Source: Schistosoma haematobium
Taxonomy: Eukaryota; Platyhelminthes; Trematoda; Strigeidida; Schistosomatidae
Direction: 5' to 3'
Assembly: GCF_000699445.3 (NCBI RefSeq)
Contig: NC_067200.1
Span: 14,576,510 to 14,640,509, forward strand
DNA: 64,000 nt
Both the position numbers and the translations under genes were made by a program. The notes under the pieces are model-generated. The model was given only the letters and a program-made list of their open reading frames with translations, was not told where the DNA came from and searched no databases. Positions 1 to 13,016 of the stretch are shown piece by piece (the first letter of the stretch is position 1; every line of letters begins with the position of its first letter).

Positions 1-880
1 TGTGAAAAGTAAATGATAACTGCCAATTCAATCTCTAATCATGCATATTATCACATACAACAGGGTCTTCGATTATGTTACTATTAAACAGTGTATCTTA
101 ATTAATGTTTGTAGAAATGTTTCATTATGATTATGATCATCTGGAGTGTTCAAAGCATCCTACTCACAGAAAACAGTAAACATATATGTATAACTGATAA
201 TCGATACTTTTCAGAGTGGTATATTGTTGTGATCGGCGACAACAATAACTTCAATATTCTCATCATTAACTAGAAGTATTCCCTATCATCTCATTAGTAT
301 ATTATAAACTGCCATAAATTACAAACTAATGATAAACTCCAGATACAGGATGTCCCTTGAGGACACGTATAGACAAACGTTAAACTGGTAGCATTCTTTC
401 ATCAAACTGGAAATTACGCTGAAATTTGATTTTAGAAATGTTTTTCATATGTAAATGTTCCAGGAAACAACGTTAACATCTATTTCTTAGAAGCTTTCAA
501 ATTAAAAATGAATGTTGGTTTTGTGTATTTATAGGTTTATTCGGAAAAAATAATTCACTTTGCCAATGTATGTTGATTTCATTAGTCACTCATTATTCAG
601 AATTTTTTTTTCTATATCATAATTTTTCGGTATCATTTATTAATTTGGTGAATAAGGCAGTTCAGTTTCACAGTATCCAACATGAGATAGAATTTTACTG
701 TGAAAATATTTAGTTCAGATGCTTAGTATATGAGGATGAGCATAGGAAAAACTAGTGTAAAAAATCACATTTCTGGAAAATTTCCCTGGTGGACACTTCG
801 ATAAGCCTAAAAATATTAATTGTATGAAACCACATTGTAGACGTTTTACACTGAAATATCAATTCCCACTAATCAAAATT
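1..880. other. AT-rich stretch, nothing recognised
   Basis: No coding stretch with family resemblance, no repeat shared with the rest of the window and no RNA gene seen. Confidence 0.5.
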
Positions 881-883
881 TAT

Positions 884-1084
884 CATCAGAAAGGGGGTTT
901 TGTGGAGGGAGATCGTAGTAATTTGAAAGCTGAATTATTGAGTCGATTAAAGCTAGACAACCATGGGTGATCTGGAAGTCCTGAATGACGGTCTAGTCTT
1001 AGTATGCGACTCCTCAACAGTGTGCATCCATGATCTCGCTCGCAGGTTTAGAGCACAGGTTTGGTATTTAAACATCATCACTGA
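884..1084 (-). repeat. family 2A hammerhead SINE, degenerate
   Basis: Read on the minus strand, this is a decayed family 2 copy. It keeps part of the tRNA-like region, a damaged hammerhead (TTGAGGA where CTGAGGA is expected, and the GAAAC box lost), and the 2A tail ending near the AACCCCCTTTCTGAT-like terminus at 884-905. It cannot be an active ribozyme as it stands. Confidence 0.7.
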
Positions 1085-1109
1085 GAATAGGTGCAAATAC
1101 TGAATACCT

Positions 1110-2985
1110 GAAAAAAGAAATACATATAAGTTTTATTTATAAACAATTGTGATTCGAGTGAATGTTGAATCGAAATTCATTTGAATACTGCATATTTGGT
1201 GTTGGAAATTCCTTCTTCAGTGATACTCATTATAAGGATAATGTTTTCTTTTACATACTTGATTAGTCTACCAAACTTTACAGCTGTAAGCTACTTTTGT
1301 AATTAATCACCATTATATTCAATCATTAATATAACTTATGATTCTGTAAATCATTCTCTGTGAAGATACTTTGGAAACCTTCGTTTGTTAATCATTTACA
1401 TGAAATTTAATTTGAAATATGATTTCCAATAATTCTCTTATTAACCTCAGTAGGTGATGAATATTTCTGTCAAATTTCATTTCTCAAATCCTTATAACAT
1501 TGTCCGTGGTTATACTACTGACTGACACGACGGATAGGTTGTTTTCAAAATATCTGTTCAATATTTTGGTGATCATGATCTCTCACTCCACTGTTTATCA
1601 GAAAATGACAACATCAAAGATCAGAGATACAGTGAAATTGAAAAATAAATATCAACTTAGTTAACCAATAAACAATTTAATTGAGGAATGATGTTCATGA
1701 ATCGTCAATCGACCAATAACCAAGAAAACAAACGTACAATTTCAAGGATTTCAAATAGACATAACCTCTACAAGTTATGTAATAACCGTCTAGGAATGTT
1801 TATTTTATAGTATCGTATGGTCGTTTTCAGATGTGCGAAAATGTTCTCCATTTCCTCAAAAGGAAAAAAAGTGGTAAATTTGAACTGTCCTACATTGATT
1901 GAGTACTATTCAACCTCAGTTTACTGTTGAAAATGTAAATCTTAGATTAGAGCTTGAGGTTCACAGTTTATTTATATACAACTGTGTATAGACTGACCAT
2001 GTGAAATTCTTTTTTTTTCTAGTTTAAGAAATCGTAAGTTCATATCATTCGAAATTTAACCTTCAAATAGATCTTCATTATTACATGTCAAATTTCTATT
2101 CGTTTGTCAATATTTGTTATCTCTCTTTCATCCTTCACTGTCAGGTATTAATTTCTATAGATTATTACAAAGCATCCATTCGATCCATTCATCTCACCAA
2201 TCGTAAATGATTTACTACATAGAAGCACCTTGAAAATTTATAGTAGTAACAATTGATTACATGCTTCTTTTCAATTTTCAAGAAGTTTTCTTACTGTTTA
2301 AATGAGACTAATCAATTGTGGTTTGGTATTTATTACATCTTCTTCCAGTTTCACTAGCTGATGGGCCTGGATTACCAGGTATGTAAATTAGGATGTGAAA
2401 AAGTAATGCGGAAATCATGTTAAATGTCAACATTAAAATAAGAACTGAAGTGATCTGTAGAATGTTTCCATGTTGTATTAAAAAGCTTAATTTTATATAT
2501 TGAAAAGTATGTTGGAAACAAACTAACTAATACCCAATTATATTGAATTACTTCTAATCAATTTATAATATTATTTCATTTGAAAAACTATTATTTTATT
2601 CCTAATTTACACAGTGCTATAAAAGTGAAATGATTTCGTAACCGTCTACTGGTTGATCTTCGTCTTTATGTATCCCACTTCACTTCCGTCATCAATAGTT
2701 TCTTTCGTGAATTACTAATAAAAACACTACATGTAATCGTGTTTTCATTTCTTGCATAACATAGAAATTAAAAACAATCTTGCTGAATTCTTCAATCCTG
2801 TTGTCTTCTATAACAGACACTCTTTATTTCACACATTTACATTTAATGTTAATACACTGTCTTTAGATTACACCTTACTGTTTGTAATATTAGACTTTAT
2901 GTTCTTCAAGGGTAGATGATAAGTTAGGTAGAACTACTCTGACTAAAACAAACACTTCATAGCCTGCTCTTTATAGGCCATTTCT
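1110..2985. other. AT-rich stretch, nothing recognised
   Basis: No gene, RNA or shared repeat seen. Scattered short open frames have no family resemblance. Confidence 0.5.
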
Positions 2986-3054
2986 GTGATCAATAGCATT
3001 TTGATAAACAGGCATATGATAACTGAACAGCGTTTGAACCACTGGACCTTCAAT

Positions 3055-3225
3055 CGAGCGCGTGAACGTTTAAGCTCTAGATTAATGAGCAGTGATCTAA
3101 TGGTGTACCAGTCTAACTTCGATCAATCTGCAATGTCGTGCGATCTTCTCTTATTGTCTTCAGTTCACACCTTCTGCATACATGCTACGGTTGATTTGAA
3201 CTGTTGACGGTTTCTTTCTGAAACT
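3055..3225 (-). repeat. family 2 SINE head, degenerate fragment
   Basis: On the minus strand it resembles the segment upstream of and including the tRNA-like A box of family 2 (compare 21040-21120 and 29170-29290). The hammerhead and tail are absent. An open frame across it is fortuitous. Confidence 0.55.
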
Positions 3226-3229
3226 GTGC

Positions 3230-4125
3230 AGATAGCTTTTCTCAGATAGTCATTAGCAAGCTCGCGAAATCAATTTAAATATATAATTGTCAGTCAACAA
3301 GTTTTAGACCTCGATGGATGAAGCAAATATTAGGAACTATAACTTTCGGAAATAAATAACATTTTATAGTCTGACTTCATCTTTCACCGAGCTGCAATAT
3401 TCACGAATTCTATGTAACTGCATTAGTAGGTTAACTTGTTTAATTAACACTTTGATTGACAAATACATCTTTGATACTCTACATACATTCAGAACCAGAA
3501 CAAAAAGGCTAGTCCGAAAGGCGAACCGTTGTATTTATTATTCAACCAGCTTGCAAGTAAACGATAAATATGCACGAAACTTTCAAACCTGTTCTCGTAG
3601 CACATGAAATTCATTGCTACTCTAGATATACAACGTAAACAAATTAAAACATTTCGAAACATGACACTTTTTAACAAAATTCTCTACCGCCACATGTAAA
3701 TAATAAACGAAGTTTACATTTAGATTTCAGGAAGAAGCCTACTAAGCGGACTGTTACCATACCTTAAGAAACGTCTCTACTTTTGCATCGCCGCTCAATA
3801 TTTTGGTTAATAAACACACATTTCAATAATGCGACGTTCTCTGGAGCACTTTGAGTTAAGGTATCATCGACTAAGAGAATCAAATGTTGTCTCAATGTGA
3901 CTCAATCAATCAATAAGGAATTACTTGGAGATTAGACATAGTTTAGTTCATATTCGACAGAATTTTCGCGAGTTGTGGAAACATAGTTATGGAATATTAG
4001 AGATATGTTTGATAAACAACATGAAAAATAGTTTGAAGAACACATTATGATAAAGTGCTTCGAGATGTAGTCACGAATATTTCATCATCGTATTAAAAAA
4101 ATGTGAGCACATAAATCGCATACAT
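3230..4125. other. AT-rich stretch, nothing recognised
   Basis: No gene or repeat supported. Confidence 0.45.
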
Positions 4126-4129
4126 TTTA

Positions 4130-4205
4130 ATAAGAGATGAATGGAGGCTAGCAGTGGAATTTGAGGATGTGCGTTTCGTCCTATCTGGGACCTATCACCT
4201 GGATC
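4130..4205 (-). repeat. Sm-alpha hammerhead SINE fragment
   Basis: On the minus strand it keeps the GGACGAAACGC box and the CACTGCTAGCC 3' flank typical of Sm-alpha, but the CTGANGA core is damaged (GTGATAG), so self-cleavage is not expected. Confidence 0.7.
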
Positions 4206-4229
4206 AGTACTATCAGTACTATCCATTTC

Positions 4230-5655
4230 CTTATCAGAAATCAATAAAATTCGGTAATTAGCTCCTTTTAAATGCACTGATCATATTTCAATTCATTGAT
4301 CTCTTCATTCAACTCAAGTTTAGGTAGGTAAGGATTATGATATTTATTTACAATTGTTCACTTATCCCAATAGTATGTCAGTCACTTCGATCAATTTTGT
4401 GAAGGAAACTAATTGTACTTAAAAATAAGATTGTGTTCACACTACTTACAAATTATATGGGTACTCTCATATAATCCTGGTATTATTTTGAAACATAACA
4501 ATGGATCGCGAAAACTTCGATTTTCAGACCGTTCGGTGCTTGCTGGTGTTCAGTGATGATCTAGATTAGATCGACAGGTGAATTCAACTTTGAAAATATA
4601 TATGTATAATAGTGTAGAGATGCGATGGGAAACTAATTAAAATACCATTCATTTTTATATTGGTTTTTTGAATCTTCACATTGATATGTAGGATTGTAAT
4701 TGATCACGTCAGTGTATCACCGATTTCATCTTCCATATATACTATACACTATCTCTTCGAAATTTCATTCATATTCGGCTCCAATATGAAAAATTCATCC
4801 AGAAGAATGTCATTCAGTTCACGATTTTCATATAGGTCATATTTCACTTAACATAATGACGGTTCAAAAACATTAACTTTGTCAAAATATTTTCATTAGT
4901 ATGGGAAATTTATTATACACTGTAAATATATTGGATCATTGCAACATGTGAGGAGGCCATTTAAATGTTTCCCTTACAATATCCAGTGATTTAAATAACG
5001 CATGACAATTTGTTGATGTTATGTATGAACCTACCTAAAAAATAAATATTACACTTTTTCAAGTCGTTTTACCGTAATTACTGAACACATATTTCAGAAA
5101 TGTAACGTTTTGTTGAACACTACCAATTTAAGCAGTCATTAATCTAATGGGGAAAAAAGTCAGTAACTTTAAAACCCATCGAATCAGCAGTAAGTTGTGT
5201 GAAAACCTGAATGTAATGTAACACAGATTTGATTGAATATTTGCATGTAATTGGGATGTTCATTATGAAATGTCTGGTAAGAAAAATGTTTGAATATGAT
5301 TGTAAAACGTATTCTGGTGAAACGTTAAAACGTCAAGTTACGAATTTATAATGATCCTTTGCACAGTGATGATACTATCGATTTCTGAAACAACAGTTAA
5401 TAAAATCCATTCATTAACTCCATTTGAAAACAATGATTAGATTTAAGTTTCCTGATCATTAATTTTCCCGTTAATTTCATTGGATGAGAATTATGAAGTT
5501 AATTTAAAATTGTCCACTAGTCCTATCACCATATGGAACTTTATGAAAAAAACTAATTAAAATTAATGTGGTGGTTTTCTTTTTAATACTATTTACCAAT
5601 TACATAGTAGTATCATGTGATTTTAAGATTTTTTTTCATGAAACGTAAGAATACC
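4230..5655. other. AT-rich stretch, nothing recognised
   Basis: No gene, RNA or shared repeat supported. Confidence 0.45.
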
Positions 5656-5661
5656 ATAATA

Positions 5662-6007
5662 ATGATTATGTGCTCACTAGTGACTGATTTTAAGAGGTAT
5701 TTGCTGAAGTTCGAGTGAGAAGCCGTGACCAGTGGTCGCGCAATATCGTTGATTGGTTGAAATTAGACATCGACATCGTTGTATGAAGGCTCAGTGGTTT
5801 AGAGGATAGGCGTTCGCGCGCGAAACCGATGAGTTCTGGATTCAAACCCCGCGGGTGAGATTGTGGATGCACACTGCTGAGGAGTCCCAAACTAGGACGA
5901 GACGGTCTTCTAGTGGTTGCGGGTTTTCCATGATGTTCTAGCTTAATTTGACTCGTGAATCCAATTATTAAATTACTATAATTTACACAAAACCTCCTTT
6001 TGATGAT
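5662..6007 (+). repeat. family 2A hammerhead SINE, nearly complete
   Basis: One of the more complete family 2 units. In order: the head beginning near TGCTCACTAGTGAC; the tRNA-like segment with an A-box-like GGCTCAGTGGTTTAG near 5788 and a B-box-like GGATTCAAACCCC near 5839; a hammerhead at about 5870-5920 with CTGAGGA and the stem II hairpin GTCCCAAACTAGGAC; then the 2A tail. The GAAAC box is GAGAC, a core change that should abolish cleavage. Confidence 0.8.
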
Positions 6008-6009
6008 GT

Positions 6010-6490
6010 TGATATATGTAACAAAGAAGTGGGAGTGTATGTGCATTTGGTGAGGAATCTATGAATAGAGTTGACGAGAAACAAAATATAAGAAAGAAAG
6101 ATTAGTTCAGCGAAAAGTTCTCTTTTCGGCGAATTCATTTTCAAAGCTGTACAATCGCAAATATATATACTTATTTTTACAGGGTGATAATAATACTGAT
6201 AATAAACTCCTGTTATACATGGTGACAGTGAGGTTAAATAAACAAAGGTATTAGAAAAATTTTTTTAGAAAAAAGGAAAGTTTAATAATCGTTTGATAGT
6301 TAATGGCTTAAATATTCATCGGGTAAGGATGGCTCAGCATGATAAAATAAAATGTTGAAACAGAGATGATTTGTAATCGGAATGATCGTGAAAATAAAAA
6401 CAAACCGATTGGGGATAGAAGATTTGAAGGGAAGATGGAAGGTGAAGCAAGTGACTGTAAGAAAACAAGAGTATGAAGAAAGAGAAAAAT
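6010..6490. other. AT-rich stretch, possible 3' flank of the PLE
   Basis: Lies just downstream of the minus-strand PLE reading frame and could include its 3' untranslated part. No boundary is visible. Confidence 0.3.
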
Positions 6491-6499
6491 TTTAATACA

Positions 6500-7803
6500 T
6501 TAAGACCATGGTAGAAGAAGAGGTTGTACCAGTCTCTTTTGTACACATAATTCTGGTTTTTCAAAATGTATGGCTATTGCCTCGGCAATGCAAAGAAGAT
6601 GCAGTCTAATTGTCTTAGGAAGGCTTCTACTTACCTTGTAGATGACTTTGAACGCAGAGTCTGTCTTGACTGAGTGACCTGTGTTCACAGGGTGTTCGAT
6701 TACAGAACTTCTTATTGAGCCGTTGCCTCCTCTTTTTAGCCACGCCGAACAATGTTCTTGAATTCTTTTGGACAAAGTACGCATCGAACGACCTATATAC
6801 CTAGCTTCACAAGAGTAGGTAATTTGGTAAATGCACATTGAGTTGGTCAGATGCGATTATTTATCTTTCAGATTATTGGCGAACAGTGATCGGGTGGAGA
6901 ATAATATTCGCAATGTTGCTGCGAAGAATGTTCTTTTTAAGAAATCCGAAATTCTCCTCTTTAAGATATATGTGGCTCTATCATCTTTGAAGTCGATGTT
7001 CATGTATAAAATTTTCTTTTCTACTGTATTTGTTTATGGTTTTGGCATTTTCGGCTTCATGTTCTTATCAATGAATATAGAAGTATATCCGTTTTTGATA
7101 AGTATCTCTTTTAAAAGGCTCAATTCTTCCCCTACGACCTTGGGGCTACAGATTCTTCGTATTCTTGTGGCGAGAGTTATTATTAAGTTTGTTTTCTTGG
7201 CTGATGGGAACTCAACTGTGGAAATGTGGTCGTTGGCCATTCCACATGGGTTTCCTGTAGATAGATCTTTTTAAAGTACCATCTTGTTTTCTTGTCATAT
7301 CTACATCAAGGAAGTGAATATTTTGTTTGCTTTCAACTTCAAGTGTGAATTTTATTGATGGGTGACAATTATTAGATGTCTCTGGGAGATCACTTAAGTT
7401 ACATTTGTTGTCACAAATGATAAAGATATCATCCACATACCTTTTATACAAGTGGAGGTTTTCTATAATTCTTTTGAGTTGGTTGTTTTCTAAACTGGCC
7501 ATGAAGCAATCTGCCAGTAATGGACCAAGCGGGGATCCCATTGCTATACTATTCTTCTGTTTATGAATTACATCGTTGAATGTGAACTGTACATTGCAAG
7601 TGCAATGTAGTAATAGTTCCTTCAAATAAACCTCAGGTATCCCAATGTTTATCTCATCGTTTTTTATGTACTTACAGATAAAATTGATGGTCTCTGTGAG
7701 TGGAACATTAGTGAATAATGATTCTATATCCAGAGATAGCATAATTTTGTCACTTACATTGGCTTCTTTTATGTGCTCGATGAATTCAAAAGTACAAATG
7801 AGT
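6500..7803 (-). pseudogene. Penelope-like element, RT plus GIY-YIG, 5'-truncated and frameshifted
   Basis: A minus-strand retroelement remnant. The first part (7212-7742, open upstream to about 7800) carries PLE reverse-transcriptase motifs: LDIESLFTNVP with the motif A Asp, MGSPLGPLLAD, and the catalytic RYVDDIF box about 100 residues in. A frameshift near 7212-7240 leads into the next frame (7034-7240), which holds the conserved RIRRIC block after the RT. After further breaks, 6500-6838 encodes a GIY-YIG endonuclease domain (CIYQITYSC..ARYIGRS) ending in the LLLPWS-type C-terminus. The RT plus C-terminal GIY-YIG order defines canonical PLEs. The N-terminal part of the RT is missing, so it is a dead 5'-truncated copy. 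No host gene is implied. Confidence 0.9.
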
Positions 7804-7859
7804 TTTCTAACTCATTTGTGCTCAATTAGACTCACACAGAAAATTACATAGTGGAGTAA

Positions 7860-8566
7860 GTGTAAATTACAATGAACAGTAGTTGAATGGGGTTACTGCA
7901 CGCAAATAGAATCGAATTGAAAGCCTTCAGGCAACAGATGGAGTCTTATTGAATAAAGTCATCATTCATAATGTTTCGACAGAATTGTAGTCGATTCACA
8001 TAGTGTTATATTTAACAAATGAATTCAGTCACCTACATTTGCAGATTTAGATGAAACGTGTAAAAGACATAGTATGTAATGCATAATCATTTATAGTGAT
8101 TGAGTGCACGACATTTAAGAAAGCTCATTACTTCAATCAAAAATTTGACTTATATATTATTATGGTGAGTAGTGTTGCTGATAGAATACGATGGTCAAGA
8201 TTAAGATTGATGATTCCTTCGGTCACATTAAATCACGTCGAGACAGAATTACACTAAGTATCCATGAACTCTACTATTGTTTTGTTTGAGTTTCTACACA
8301 GAAGTGATCGTATAGAATGTTGGGTTATTTGTATACTATTTACTATTTACACAGTGCGATCATAATTTAGTTGTAATTCGTTTTACAGATCAAAGTAAAA
8401 AGAGGAGTGGTCTCCACTAGGACTAAACGCGCATTCTGGATCACATAAAACAATGTATTTAAAAGAGAAATTGTAGTGGAAATAGAATTGGTTGTATGAT
8501 TCAACCTCAGATATCATAGACATCGATTGAAAATTTGTACTAGAAGTTTATTTAATATTAGCTGAT
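7860..8566. other. AT-rich stretch with a possible hammerhead-SINE scrap
   Basis: Around 8400-8445 the text GGACTAAACGCGC..TCTGGAT resembles the 3' half of an Sm-alpha hammerhead, but too little remains to call it. Nothing else is recognised. Confidence 0.35.
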
Positions 8567-8567
8567 T

Positions 8568-8583
8568 ACTTCATTAAATTTTA
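8568..8583 (+). repeat. left target-site duplication of RTE copy 1
   Basis: ACTTCATTAAATTTTA, exactly repeated at 11756-11771 on the other side of the element. This fixes both ends of the insertion. Confidence 0.95.
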
Positions 8584-11500
8584 ACTCCGCCTGTAGCTCT
8601 TCTAGAGTTACTGCCGGTCCCAAGCCCGGTTAAAGGAGGAGGGTTGGGCATGGGGTTAGCGTCCCCATCCCGTAGAAAACTAACTCGCTAAAAAAACGCT
8701 TACCAGAAAAAATAATTCAAACCATTTTAACTCTGCCCTGGGAGTTAGAAGGTCTTCATTTAGAAGAATTATGACGCTTCATGGTGAAAGTCGAGTTCCT
8801 TCGGCCCCTTCTAACAACAAGAGCAAAAATTTTTCTAGGTACATGGAACGTCCGAACAATGTGGGAGACTGGGAAGATTAGTCAAATAGCAACGGAAATG
8901 AGGAGATACAATTTGGCAATACTGGGAATCAGAAAAACCCACTGGACCCAAGCTGGACAGAAAAGGCTAGCTACGGGAGAGATGCTGCTATACTCCGGTC
9001 ACGAAGATGAAAATGCTCCACACACTCAGGGGGTCGCTCTAATGCTGTCCAAAGTAGTACGAAATGCACTTGTAGGATGGGAATCTCACGGATCCACAAT
9101 CACCAAAGCACCATTCAAAACAAAGAAGGAGAGGATCACAATGAATATTATCCAATGTTATGCACCCACCAATGATAGCAACGACGACATTAAAGATCAA
9201 TTCTACGAGCGGCTGCAGTCAATCATAGGGAAATGCCCAAGAAAGCACCTCACCATTCTAATGGGAGATCTAAATGCCAAAGTTGGAATAGACAACACTG
9301 GATATGAAGATATTATGGGACGATATGGACTGGGACAGAGAAACGAAAATGGAGAAAGATTTGCAAATTTGTGTGCATTCAACAAATCGGTCATAGGGGG
9401 CACAATATTTCCACACAAACGTATACACAAGGCTACATGGATCTCACCGGACCATACCACAGAAAACCAAATAGATCATATTTGCATCAACAAAAAATTC
9501 TGAAGGACAATAGAAGATGTGAGAACCAGGAGAGGAGCTGACGTAGCTTCAGATCACCATCTAGTTGTGGCCAATTTAAAACTGAAGCTAAAGAAGAACT
9601 GGACAACTGGACAAACAGTACTACAAAGGTTCAATACAGCCTTCCTTCGAGATACTAACAAAATCAACGAATTCAAGATAGCTCTCAACAACAAGTTCCA
9701 AGCATTACAGGATCTACTGAAAGAAGAAGAAACTACTATGGAGGACAACTGGAGAGGCATCAAAGAAGCATTAACTTCAACGTGTCAAGAGGTTCTGGGC
9801 CTGAAGAAACACCATCATAAGGAGTGGATCACTATAGAAACACTGGACAAGATCAAAGAAAGGAAGAACAAGAAGACAGCAATTAACAACAACCGAACAC
9901 GAACAGAGAAAGTCCAAGCACAAGCTGAATACACAGAAGCAAACAAGCAAGTGAAGAGGAGCATTAGAGCCGACAGGAAGAAATACGTGGAAGAATTAGC
10001 AACGACGGCAGAAAAAGCTGCTAGAGAAGGAAATATGAAACAGCTTTACGATACAACGAAGAAAATAGTAGGGAAATACAGTAAACCAGAGAGACTAGTC
10101 AAAGACAAAGAAGGCAAGCTAATCACTGAAATTCAACAACAGCGAAACAGATGGATAGAATATTTCGAGGAACTCCTGAATAGGCCGGCTCCAATGAATC
10201 CACCGAACATCGAAACAGCACACACAGATCTTCCCATAGACGTCAACCCACCAACGAAGGAATAAGTCAGAATGGCCGTCAGACAAATCAAGAACGGGAA
10301 AGCAGCGGGACCGGACACCATACCAGCTGAAGCACTGAAGTCAGACATCGAAGTGACTACAAACATGCTTCACCTTCTATTCAAAAAGATTTGGGAGGAG
10401 GAACAAGTGCCGATGGACTGGAAAGAAGGACACCTCGTCAAGATTCCAAAGAAAGGAGATCTGAGCAAATGTGAAAACTACAGAGGCATTACACTACTGT
10501 CAATACCAGGGAAAGTCTTTAACAGAGTGTTGCTGAACCGGATGAAAGATGCAGCAGACTCCCAACTTCGAGATCAACAAGCTGGATTCCGTAAGGATCG
10601 GTCGTGCACAGACCAAATTGCAACACTACGGATCATCGTCGAACAATCAGTTGAGTGGATCTCGTCACTGTACATCAACTTCATTGATTATGAAAAGGCA
10701 GTGTAGATAGGAGGACGTTATGGAAACTTCTTCGACACTACGGAGTTCCTGAGAAGATTGTCAATATTATCCGGAACTCATACGAAGGACTACAATGCAA
10801 AGTCATGCATGGAGGACAGCTGACAGATGCATTCCAAGTAAGGACCGGAGTCAGACAAGGCTGTTTACTCTCTCCCTTCCTTTTTCTTCTAGTGGTCGAC
10901 TGGATTATGAGGACCTCGACATCTGAGGGAAAACACAGAATACAATGGACAGCTCAGAATCAATTAGATTATTTGGACTTCGCAGATGACCTAGCCCTCC
11001 TATCGCGTACACACGAACAAATGCAGATGAAGACAGCCAGTGTAGCAGCAGTCTCTGCATCAGTAGGCCTCAGCATACACAAAGGGAAAACCAAGGTCCT
11101 CAAATTCAAAGCGGAAAACACCAATCCAATCACTCTTGATGGCGAAACTCTGGAAGATGTAGAGTCCTTCACATACCTAGGAAGCATCATCGATGAACAA
11201 GGAGGATCCGATGCAGACGTAAAGGCGAGGATTGGCAAAGCAAGGGTCTCATTCCTACAATTGAAGAACATATGGGACTCAAAACAACTTTCAACCAATA
11301 TCAAAGTGAGAATCTTCAATACGAACGTCAAGGCAGTTCTACTGTACGGAGCTGAAACTTGGAGAACTACAACAACCACAATCAAGAAAGTACAAGTATT
11401 TATAAATAGCTGTCTACGCAAGATACTCAACATCAGCAATAGCCTTCTGTGGGAGAGAACAAACCAACTCCCAGCTGAAGAAGAAATTGGGAAAAGACGA

Positions 11501-11755
11501 TGGAAATGGATAGGACATACATTACGCAAATCGTCAAACTGCATCACGAGACAAGCCCTAACTTGGAATCCTGAAGGGAAGCGGAAAAGAGGAAGGCCTA
11601 AGAACACATTACGTCGGATAATTGAATCAGATATGAAAAGGATGAATTACAACTGGAATGAGCTGGAAAGGATTGCCCAGGACAGGGTTGGATGGAGAAT
11701 GCTGGTGAGCGGCCTATGCTCCTTCACGAGGAGTAACAGGCGTAAGTAAGTAAGT
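8584..11755 (+). mobile_element. full-length RTE-clade (SR2-like) non-LTR retrotransposon, copy 1
   Basis: A 3.17-kb element that starts at ACTCCGCCTG, has a GC-richer ~190-bp 5' leader, one long broken endonuclease-RT frame, and ends in a (TAAG)n tail directly after the coding region, as RTE elements do. It is bounded by a perfect 16-bp target-site duplication. The intact-looking ends together with a full 5' leader mean it is not 5'-truncated, unlike most non-LTR copies. It is about the same length as the copy at 56323-59540, which allows a base-by-base comparison of decay. Confidence 0.95.
8781..11749 (+). pseudogene. RTE endonuclease-reverse transcriptase, broken
   Basis: Encodes an apurinic-like endonuclease followed by a reverse transcriptase, the machinery of target-primed reverse transcription. 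Endonuclease marks: GTWNVRT, MGDLNAKVG and SDHHLVV. The usual GISETHW is GIRKTHW here, so the catalytic Glu is lost. RT marks: [39 protein letters not shown] and the FADD box at 10976-10990, then the C-terminal [12 protein letters not shown] block. Breaks: a 17-base deletion near 8804 relative to copy 2 (so the original start is probably the ATG at 8771, not 8781), in-frame stops at 9501-9503 and 10263-10265, a 7-base deletion near 10700 that shifts frame and removes part of the motif A region, and an in-frame 18-base loss near 11430. It cannot make a working protein. Confidence 0.93.
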
Positions 11756-11771
11756 ACTTCATTAAATTTTA
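11756..11771 (+). repeat. right target-site duplication of RTE copy 1
   Basis: Perfect 16-base match to 8568-8583. Confidence 0.95.
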
Positions 11772-12340
11772 GATCCGCGTGTTAAGAATGTTACTAACCG
11801 GAAAGTAATTTAAACAATCTACAGAAATTTGAGTTTAGAGAATCGCTCTAAATAATAATCACTTGTATTCGGGAACTCAACAATGAAATAAACGAAAGAA
11901 TTTGACGGCTTTACTTTTGTAATTTGTGCTGGTTGATACTACATCAACACTGTATCACCCTCTGTGGAATGAAAGTTGACAGCAGTACATAACTGTATGA
12001 TGAGATCTGTTGATCACTTTCAGTCTTATTGTGTGGTTGATTTTTCTAAGAATTTCTACTGGTATTTGCACATTTATTTGTGGTATTCGTAGAATATAAT
12101 AAGATTACAATTTCTACAGCTTCAACTTAGTAATAGTCTAATTATTATTGTTCAATATCACGCTAAATATTGCTGCTTTGATAGCACAGTTGTCCACGAT
12201 GAAAAACACATGTGATCCAATAAAAAACATTTTGTTTACCAATTTACTTTTCATCGATCAGCATAGGTATGTTTTCATGGTATAGGATTACTGATAAGTC
12301 TTGCTAATTTGAACGCTTTATTCGATTCCTAAGCTATTCT
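11772..12340. other. AT-rich stretch, nothing recognised
   Basis: No gene or shared repeat supported. Confidence 0.4.
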
Positions 12341-12344
12341 GGTA

Positions 12345-12612
12345 ACCCGCAAGCTAGAACCATGCAACAACCTGAACAGGAGAGAAAAGGCGCAAATTAA
12401 GCGAAAAGCACTTTACTCCAAAGGTATTAACATTTGTTAGATCAACATCACATTTTGGCAAATCCGCTGAAAGACATATTATGCTACTTACCAGTAGTAG
12501 CAGGCCACGTTGATATTCTAGAGAGCTCTATCATGCTATGATTGGCTAGTACTCTTCGGCTCCTTTAGGGCCTCTGGAGGTTCCGTTGCAGTTCTCGGAA
12601 AGCCGACTCAAC
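12345..12612 (+). repeat. repeat C, unclassified interspersed repeat
   Basis: Shares an extended similarity with the reverse complement of 34925-35185, including CTCTTCGGCTCCTTTAGGGC and the nearby AGTTCTCGGAA. It has no coding capacity. The size and uniform orientation-independent copies would fit a solo LTR or a SINE, but no terminal signal settles it. Confidence 0.55.
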
Positions 12613-13016
12613 AATTAAAATGACTAAATATATGCTTTTAAACAATATCTCTTAGCTCAACACTATAAAATAAAATACTCACTGAAAGAGCTACAATTTG
12701 AATGCCATCAAATTTGGTTTATGAAAAATATTTATGCTATAATTACAGTTCTGTGTTAGCTTTTCCAAGAAATACAATCATAATCTGAGAATACTCCGTT
12801 AATATACACTTCATTGATCTATTATAAGTTAAGTAAATTAAATATGGATTCTTTTCTTATGTTGTCATTTACAGTACCAAATAAATCCACATGATTTACT
12901 GTATAATTTAACTACAATATACAGAAATTAGAACAGAATGTACTTTGTGGACATAATGTGTTTATGAAGATAACTCCTCCACAATCTTATAATATTTTCA
13001 AATTATTAAGTGGATT
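12612..13016. other. AT-rich stretch, nothing recognised
   Basis: No gene or repeat supported. Confidence 0.4.

Noticed and set aside
2986..3207. Open frame that could be a small protein gene
   Set aside because: It lies across a decayed family 2 SINE and starts with GTG. No domain. The same holds for frames at 14388-14600, 25244-25426, 29106-29315, 45863-46166 and 47813-48103.
6831..7274. 147-residue plus-strand open frame
   Set aside because: It is the antisense shadow of the Penelope-like coding region on the minus strand.
7212..7742. Group II intron or bacterial retron RT
   Set aside because: The motif set (SLFTNVPL, MGSPLGPLLAD, RYVDDIF) with a downstream GIY-YIG domain is that of Penelope-like elements.
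10969..11607. 212-residue minus-strand open frame
   Set aside because: It is the antisense of the RTE reverse transcriptase. Same for minus frames at 57753-58225 and 58514-58963.
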